Shown piece by piece: positions 58,908-64,000 of a stretch of DNA of 64,000 nt (the stretch's first letter is position 1; each line of letters opens with the position of its first letter). Position numbers and translations under genes: made by a program. The DNA is from CAVQWT01 sp963717705 (GTDB lineage Bacteria > Pseudomonadota > Gammaproteobacteria > Burkholderiales > Casimicrobiaceae): the NCBI GenBank assembly GCA_963717705.1, contig CAVQWT010000005.1, positions 682,001 through 746,000 of the forward strand. Reading direction: 5' to 3'. The notes beneath the pieces are model-generated. The model saw nothing but the letters and a program-made list of their open reading frames with translations. It was not told the DNA's origin and did no database searches.

Positions 58908-58935
58908 GCGAGTTGCGGCTGGCGGCGCGCGCGGG

Positions 58936-59178
58936 TCATGGCTCGTCCGCCGCGGCGGCGGCGTCGAAGGGCTTGAGCACGCCCTTCTCGAGCACCTCGA
59001 CCTGCTGCTGCGCGTCCTTCAACGCGTTCTGGCAGTATGCGAGCAGGACGGCGCCGCGCTTGTACGCGGCGAGCGAATCGGCGAGCGGCAGCTGGCCGCT
59101 CTCCATGCGCCCGATGAGGCCCTCGAGCTCGGACAGCGCGGCTTCGAAGCTGGCAGGTGTGTCGGGGGACTTGGCCAT
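58936..59178 (-). CDS. xseB: Exodeoxyribonuclease VII small subunit
   Basis: Small helical subunit of ExoVII, which degrades single-stranded DNA from both ends. The 80 residues contain the family signature SFEAALSELEGLIGRMESGQLPLADSLAAYKRG and LLAYCQNALKDAQQQVEVLE. ATG 59178 is preferred to the upstream ATG at 59256, whose extra 26 residues are unlike XseB. xseA is not in the window. Confidence 0.95.
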   Translation of the reverse strand: MAKSPDTPASFEAALSELEGLIGRMESGQLPLADSLAAYKRGAVLLAYCQNALKDAQQQVEVLEKGVLKPFDAAAAADEP

Positions 59179-59221
59179 GGCGTGCGGGACGCGAAGCCGG
59201 TCGGGTCGGGCTGACCTCGAG

Positions 59222-59251
59222 TTGACCGGGCGTCGCAGGGTCTTGTATACT
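59222..59251 (+). promoter_or_regulatory. Promoter of the Rieske oxygenase gene
   Basis: TTGACC (59222-59227), 18-bp spacer, TATACT (59246-59251). The predicted start near 59258 gives a long leader of about 225 nt. The GTATAC core is palindromic, so weak activity toward xseB is also possible. Confidence 0.65.
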
Positions 59252-59257
59252 ATCACG

Positions 59258-59483
59258 TTTTAGCGATGCGGCCTTACGCGAAGCTTTCGCGCGGCCGACT
59301 TAGCAAAGCGGTCCGGGGCGGCTCTGGGACCGGCGGACATCCGCAGCGCACAACCGGCGCGCGGGGGTCACGTCAGGCGGGGTGTCGAGCCGTAATCGTC
59401 CCGGGTTGTTGGGTTGGGTTGGTAGGGCGGACCTTCGCGCGCCACGCGCGGGGCACTGCCCGCATGTGCGAAAGGGCTGGCTG
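59258..59483 (+). other. Structured 5' leader of the Rieske oxygenase gene
   Basis: No reading frame is convincing here. Near the 5' end a two-part hairpin can form: CGGCC (59269-59273) with GGCCG (59293-59297), enclosing CGCGAA / TTCGCG around a 3-nt loop. Later, 59403-59427 holds four GGG runs with loops of 5, 2 and 6 nt, a canonical G-quadruplex pattern on the mRNA strand. It does not match a riboswitch class I can recognise by eye. The ribosome site is GAAAGG, 9 nt before ATG 59484. Confidence 0.5.
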
Positions 59484-60575
59484 ATGTCGAATCTCGCCAC
59501 GGCGGACCGTCTGCGTCCCGCCACGTCGCAGCTTCCGGTGTCCTGGTACTGCGATCCCTCGGTGTTCGAAGCCGAGCAGCGTCTCCTCCTGTCACGCGCG
59601 CCGGGCTACGTCGGGCACGAGCTGATGGTGCCGAACCCGGGCGACTATCACGTCCTCGAGTGGCGCGACAACGCGCAGGCGCTCGTCCGCAACGCGGGCG
59701 GCGTCGAGCTGCTGTCGAACATCTGCCGGCACCGGCAGGCGATCATGCTCAAGGGCCGGGGCAACGCGCAGAACATCGTCTGCCCGATCCATCGCTGGAC
59801 CTACGACCTCAAGGGCGAGCTCCTCGGGGCGCCGCACTTCGCCGACAAGCCGTGCCTCAACCTCGGCAAGAGCCCGCTGCAGAACTGGAACGGCCTGCTG
59901 TTCGACGGCCAGCGCGACGTCCGCGCGGATCTCGCGAGCCTCGGCGTGCGCGACTTCGACTTCTCCAACCACGTGCTGGACCGCGTCGAGATCCACGAGT
60001 GCAACTACAACTGGAAGACCTTCATCGAGGTCTACCTCGAGGACTACCACGTCGAGCCGTTCCATCCGGGGCTGGGCAACTTCGTCACCTGCGAGGACCT
60101 CGAGTGGCAGTTCGCGCCGTGGGCATCGCTGCAGACGGTCGGCGTGACCAACCTGCGCAAGGCCGGCACGAAGACCTACGAGCGCTGGCACAAGGCGGTG
60201 CTCGACTACTACCGCGGCGAGATGCCGAAGCAGGGCGCGATCTGGCTCACCTACTACCCGAACATCATGCTCGAGTGGTACCCGCACGTGCTGGTGGTGA
60301 GCACGCTGATCCCGCGCGGCGTCGACAAGACGACCAACGTCGTCGAGTTCTACTACCCCGAGGACATCGCCCTCTTCGAGCGCGAGTTCGTCGAGGCCGA
60401 GCAGGCGGCGTACATGGAAACGGCGATCGAGGACGACGAGATCGCCGAGCGCATGGACGCCGGCCGCCGCGCGCTCTACAAGCAGGGCCGCAGCGAGGAA
60501 GGGCCGTACCAGTCGCCGATGGAAGACGGCATGCAGCACTTCCACGAGTTCTACCGACGCGAGATGGGGAAGTAG
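59484..60575 (+). CDS. Rieske (2Fe-2S) aromatic ring-hydroxylating-type oxygenase, alpha subunit
   Basis: Cytoplasmic oxygenase alpha-subunit-like protein of 363 residues. The N-terminal Rieske domain binds the 2Fe-2S cluster through C81-x-H83 and C100-x2-H103 (ICRHRQ, VCPIHRW). The C-terminal catalytic domain has the mononuclear iron motif YLEDYHVEPFHPGLG (Asp187, His189, His194). Homologues beside ispA/dxs are common in Burkholderiales, but the substrate is not established. No ferredoxin or reductase gene is near, so electrons must come from a partner elsewhere. ATG 59484 (MSNLATADRL) is preferred to ATG 59382, which would add 34 atypical residues. Confidence 0.88.
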   Translation: MSNLATADRLRPATSQLPVSWYCDPSVFEAEQRLLLSRAPGYVGHELMVPNPGDYHVLEWRDNAQALVRNAGGVELLSNICRHRQAIMLKGRGNAQNIVCPIHRWTYDLKGELLGAPHFADKPCLNLGKSPLQNWNGLLFDGQRDVRADLASLGVRDFDFSNHVLDRVEIHECNYNWKTFIEVYLEDYHVEPFHPGLGNFVTCEDLEWQFAPWASLQTVGVTNLRKAGTKTYERWHKAVLDYYRGEMPKQGAIWLTYYPNIMLEWYPHVLVVSTLIPRGVDKTTNVVEFYYPEDIALFEREFVEAEQAAYMETAIEDDEIAERMDAGRRALYKQGRSEEGPYQSPMEDGMQHFHEFYRREMGK

Positions 60576-60905
60576 GGAAGTAGGGTCATAGGGAAGAGAA
60601 GAAGTAGGGTCAGACTCGACTTTCCGACAATCCCCGTTGGGCGAGGAAGGCACAGGGAAGTAGGGTCAGACTCGACTTCCCCCCCAATCCCCTTGTTGCC
60701 TGCGCGCGTCGAAAGTCGAGTCTGACCCTGCTTTCCCCTGCAACCCCAATCCCCACTTGTTGGCAGCGCGCGTCGAAAGTCGAGTCTGACGCTGTTCTCT
60801 CGAAAGTCGAGTCTGACCCTGCTTTGACCCTGCTTTGGCTGCTTTGGCTCTGCTTTGGCTGTGACCCTGCTTTGGCTGCTTTCTCTGACCCTGCCTTCTC
60901 TCCCC
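60576..60905. repeat. Array of inverted and direct GTCAGACTCGACTT repeats
   Basis: Two forward copies of AGGGTCAGACTCGACTT(T)C (60606-60624, 60662-60679) face three reverse copies GAAAGTCGAGTCTGACCCT (60711-60729, 60775-60790 with a variant end, 60802-60820). A longer unit, CAATCCCC...TTGTTG...GCGCGCGTCGAAAGTCGAGTCTGAC, is repeated about 63 bp apart. From 60820 to 60900 it decays into CTGCTTTGG / TGACCCTG stutters. The copies are perfect inverted repeats that can pair. REP/BIME-like elements of this sequence type occur across proteobacterial genomes; no transposase is adjacent. There is no gene in this 333-bp gap. Confidence 0.88.
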
Positions 60906-60909
60906 CCCT

Positions 60910-61782
60910 ATGCAGTCGCTCTGGATGCTCGCCGCCGGACTCGCGTTCTCGCTGATGGGCGCGTTCGTGAAGCTTGGCGCCGAGCACTTCTCCGCCGCCG
61001 AGCTGGTGTTCTACCGCTCGCTGGTGCAGATGGCCGGCGCCTACGCAGTGCTCTTCCACGCCGGCCTGCCGTTGAAGACGAAGCGCTTCGGCATGCACGT
61101 CCACCGTGGCGTCTCGGGCTTCGTGTCGCTGTTCATGTTCTTCTACGCGCTGACGACGCTGCCGGTGGCGACGGCGATGACGCTGAACTACAGCTCCCCG
61201 CTGTTCCTCGCGCTGCTGCTGACGTTCCTCGCGCGCGAGCGGCCGGGCGCCATGCTCATCGGCACGGTGCTGCTCGGGTTCGCGGGCGTGCTGCTGCTGC
61301 TGCGGCCGGCGGTCCACGCCGACCAGCTGTGGCCGTTCGCAGTCGGGCTGGCCTCAGGCGCGATCTCGGCGATCGCGTACTGGAACGTCCGCGAGCTCGT
61401 CCGCGCGCACGAGCCGGAGGCGCGCGTCGTGTTCTACTTCGCGCTCTTCGCCTGCCTCGGCTCGCTGGTGTGGATGGCGCCTCAGGCGTGGCACGCCGTC
61501 ACCTGGGCGAACGTCTGGATCCTCGCCGGCGTCGGCGTGATGGGCACGCTGGGGCAGCTCTTCATGACGCGCGCCTACGGCCAGGGCAAGACGCTGGTGA
61601 CCGCCGCGCTGTCGTACTCGGGCATCGTGTTCTCGAGCGTGCTTGGCATCGCCTTCTTCGGCGACCAACTGCCATGGTTCGCCTGGCTCGGCATGGCGCT
61701 GATCGTGATCGCCGGTATCATCGCCGTGCAGCTGCAGCCCGGCGCGCGCCGCAACGACGCGCCGCAGGTCACCAACGATTGA
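60910..61782 (+). CDS. DMT (EamA) family transporter
   Basis: Inner-membrane permease of 290 residues with about ten helices in two EamA repeats: LWMLAAGLAFSLMGAFVKLG at the start, LTTLPVATAMTLNYSSPLFLALL, VLLGFAGVLLLLRP, ISAIAYWNVRELVRAHEPEARVVFYFAL and MTRAYGQGKTLVTAALSYSGIVFSSVLG. The substrate is unknown; the family exports amino acids or other metabolites. The repeat array runs to within 5 bp of the ATG, and no Shine-Dalgarno sequence precedes it. It lies 28 bp before the sulfurtransferase gene. Confidence 0.92.
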   Translation: MQSLWMLAAGLAFSLMGAFVKLGAEHFSAAELVFYRSLVQMAGAYAVLFHAGLPLKTKRFGMHVHRGVSGFVSLFMFFYALTTLPVATAMTLNYSSPLFLALLLTFLARERPGAMLIGTVLLGFAGVLLLLRPAVHADQLWPFAVGLASGAISAIAYWNVRELVRAHEPEARVVFYFALFACLGSLVWMAPQAWHAVTWANVWILAGVGVMGTLGQLFMTRAYGQGKTLVTAALSYSGIVFSSVLGIAFFGDQLPWFAWLGMALIVIAGIIAVQLQPGARRNDAPQVTND

Positions 61783-61810
61783 ACGCTTCGAACACCGGAG
61801 CCCCGCCCCG

Positions 61811-62659
61811 ATGCTCACGACCCTGATCTCGACCGCCGACCTCGCCGCGCGCCTCGGCGCGCCGGACCTCGCCATCGTCGACGTCCGCCACGAACTCTCT
61901 CAGCCCGACGCCTGGGGCGCCGAGCAGTACGCCGCCGGCCACGTCCCGGGCGCGCGCTTCGCGCACCTCGACCGCGACCTGTCGGCACCGAAAACTGGTC
62001 GCAACGGGCGCCACCCGCTGCCGACGCCGGAAGCCTGCGCGGCGGTGTTCGGCCGGCTGGGCATCGGCGCCGGCACGCAGGTCGTCTGCTACGACCAGCA
62101 GCCGGGCATGTACGCCTCGAGGCTGTGGTGGATGCTGCGCTGGCTCGGGCACGACGCCGTCGCCGTCCTCGACGGGGGCTGGGCGAAATGGACGGCCGAA
62201 GGGCGGCCGGTGGCGACGGCCGTGCCGCCACCCGGCAACGCGACGTTCACGCCGCGGGCTTCGGCGGTGGGCGCGGTCGCCGTCGAAACGGTGGCGGCGA
62301 GCCTGCCGTCGCGCTCGCTGCTGCTGCTCGACGCGCGCGCGCCGGAGCGCTTTCGCGGCGAGACCGAGCCGCTCGACCCGGTCGCCGGCCACATCCCCGG
62401 CGCGACCAACCGGCCGTATGCGCAGAACCTCAATCCCGACGGCACGTTCAAGTCCGCGACCACGCTGCGCGCCGAGTTCGGCGCGCTGATCGGCGACCGG
62501 CCGCCCGGCACCGTCGTGCACCAGTGCGGCTCCGGGGTCACCGCCTGCCACAACCTGCTGGCGATGGAAATCGCCGGGCTTGCCGGCACCAAGCTCTACC
62601 CCGGATCGTGGAGCGAGTGGGTCGCCGATCGCACGCGCCCGGTCGCGACGGGAAGCTGA
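61811..62659 (+). CDS. sseA: Sulfurtransferase, 3-mercaptopyruvate type (two rhodanese domains)
   Basis: Tandem rhodanese protein of 282 residues. The first domain is structural (AIVDVRHELSQPDAWGAEQYAAGHVPGARFAHLDRDLS). The second is catalytic with DARAPERFRGETEPLDPVAGHIPGATNRPY and the active-site loop VVHQCGSGVTACHN. CGSGVTA is typical of 3-mercaptopyruvate sulfurtransferases, while thiosulfate enzymes have CRKGVTA. It moves sulfane sulfur to cyanide or thiols, or supplies persulfide. It is probably co-transcribed with the DMT permease upstream. Confidence 0.92.
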   Translation: MLTTLISTADLAARLGAPDLAIVDVRHELSQPDAWGAEQYAAGHVPGARFAHLDRDLSAPKTGRNGRHPLPTPEACAAVFGRLGIGAGTQVVCYDQQPGMYASRLWWMLRWLGHDAVAVLDGGWAKWTAEGRPVATAVPPPGNATFTPRASAVGAVAVETVAASLPSRSLLLLDARAPERFRGETEPLDPVAGHIPGATNRPYAQNLNPDGTFKSATTLRAEFGALIGDRPPGTVVHQCGSGVTACHNLLAMEIAGLAGTKLYPGSWSEWVADRTRPVATGS

Positions 62660-62684
62660 ACCCCTACACCGCCAGGAGCCGTCC

Positions 62685-63461
<777 letters not shown>

Positions 63462-63641
63462 CGGCACGCCCCGCACCTCCGTGCGGTCAGCTTTCCAGCA
63501 GGTGGAGCTGCCACAGGTCCTTGTTGCTCATGTGCATCATCGGCTTCAGGGCCAGCAGGCCGTACCCGTTCCCGTCGCCGGCCGGGGGGCGCGTCCAGGG
63601 ATCGGTCCCGGGCCGGGGCGCCCGGGCCGCGCGCCTCCGGC

Positions 63642-64000
63642 TCAGTTCCCGGACGGCTCGGCCGCGCCTGCCTCCGGCCGCAACAGCGGCCAGGCGGCGA
63701 CCGTCTGGTAGCGCGAGCCCCCCGGCGCCGACGTGGAGACGACGAGCGCGAGACGATCGGCCACCCAGGACAGCGGCGCGACCTCGCGCCGGTCGGCGGG
63801 GCGGGTGCAGCGGCGCGCGAGCGTCACGTGCGGGCGGAACGCGCGCGCCTCGAGCGGAAATCCCTCGTCCCGCAGCGCGCCGGCGAGCGCCTCGTGCAGC
63901 GCCGTCAGCCCGGGCGGAGGCGACGACGCCTCGACCCAGGCGACGCCGTCGCGGGCGGCGCCGCCGAGGCGATCGAGGACCAGCTCGAATGGAGCCGCGA
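63642..64000 (-). CDS. thpR: RNA 2',3'-cyclic phosphodiesterase (LigT/ThpR family), 5' part outside window
   Basis: C-terminal 118 codons of a 2H phosphoesterase on the minus strand, open to the window edge. It reads APFELVLDRLGGAARDGVAW at the visible start. The second HxTx catalytic motif is in FRPHVTLARRC, and it ends with LALVVSTSAPGGSRYQTVAAW. The first HxTx motif should lie beyond position 64000. These enzymes open 2',3'-cyclic phosphates on RNA ends; the physiological substrate is unknown. Confidence 0.88.
   Translation of the reverse strand, partial: AAPFELVLDRLGGAARDGVAWVEASSPPPGLTALHEALAGALRDEGFPLEARAFRPHVTLARRCTRPADRREVAPLSWVADRLALVVSTSAPGGSRYQTVAAWPLLRPEAGAAEPSGN

Noticed and set aside
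59258..59483. Known riboswitch class in the Rieske leader
   Set aside because: I could not match consensus cores of cobalamin, TPP, glycine, SAM or FMN riboswitches; only generic hairpin and G-rich features are visible.
60576..60905. CRISPR array
   Set aside because: Repeats are in both orientations, unevenly spaced, and spacers are short or repetitive; no cas genes are present.

Overview
The window is a very GC-rich chromosomal segment from a betaproteobacterium, most likely a member of the Burkholderiales. Evidence is the gene order: a complete mra/dcw division and cell-wall cluster, the block leuC - entericidin - leuD - leuB - asd - fimV - truA - trpF - trpB - trpA - accD - folC - SPOR - cvpA - purF, and xseB - ispA - dxs - folE2 beside a Rieske oxygenase. 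No phage, insertion sequence, CRISPR array or resistance island is visible. Almost everything is core housekeeping DNA.

Region 1 (1-17.6 kb, minus strand) is the dcw cluster, transcribed from a strong promoter at 17609-17637 (TTGACC, 17-bp spacer, TATAGT). Three phased TGGGG boxes lie just downstream and should be the MraZ operator. Order: mraZ, rsmH, ftsL, ftsI, murE, murF, mraY, murD, ftsW, murG, murC, murB, ddl, ftsQ, ftsA, ftsZ (cut by the window edge). Nearly all junctions are 1-11 nt overlaps of stop and start, including GTGA and TTGA couplings, so translation is probably coupled along the cluster.

Region 2 (18-32 kb) carries envelope genes on the plus strand: an outer-membrane barrel protein, a small lipoprotein, tamA, and tamB, whose reading frame is broken once near 21.77 kb. 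Then come an S9 peptidase (minus), rlmJ and a MazG-like pyrophosphohydrolase (plus), a membrane-anchored TAXI binding protein (minus), tRNA-Arg(CCG) (minus), a stand-alone cyclic-nucleotide-binding protein (minus) and a membrane-anchored tri-haem cytochrome c (plus).

Region 3 (32-59 kb, minus strand) is a long run of biosynthetic genes: purine, folate, malonyl-CoA, tryptophan, pseudouridine, FimV, aspartate-semialdehyde, leucine, miaA, mutL, a glutamine amidotransferase, a LytS/LytTR two-component system that is one continuous reading frame here, folE2, dxs, ispA and xseB.

Region 4 (59-64 kb) reads plus: a Rieske oxygenase with a long structured leader, a 330-bp array of GTCAGACTCGACTT-type repeats, a DMT permease, a mercaptopyruvate-type sulfurtransferase and an SDR. 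A partial thpR on the minus strand closes the window.

The points most worth checking are the in-frame histidine kinase-response regulator fusion with a hexanucleotide-repeat linker (53.8 kb), the tamB frameshift (21.77 kb), the repeat array (60.6 kb), the hairpin and G-quadruplex leader of the Rieske gene (59.26-59.48 kb), and nested palindromes over the fimV promoter (44.3 kb). I did not find a clearly new multi-gene system.
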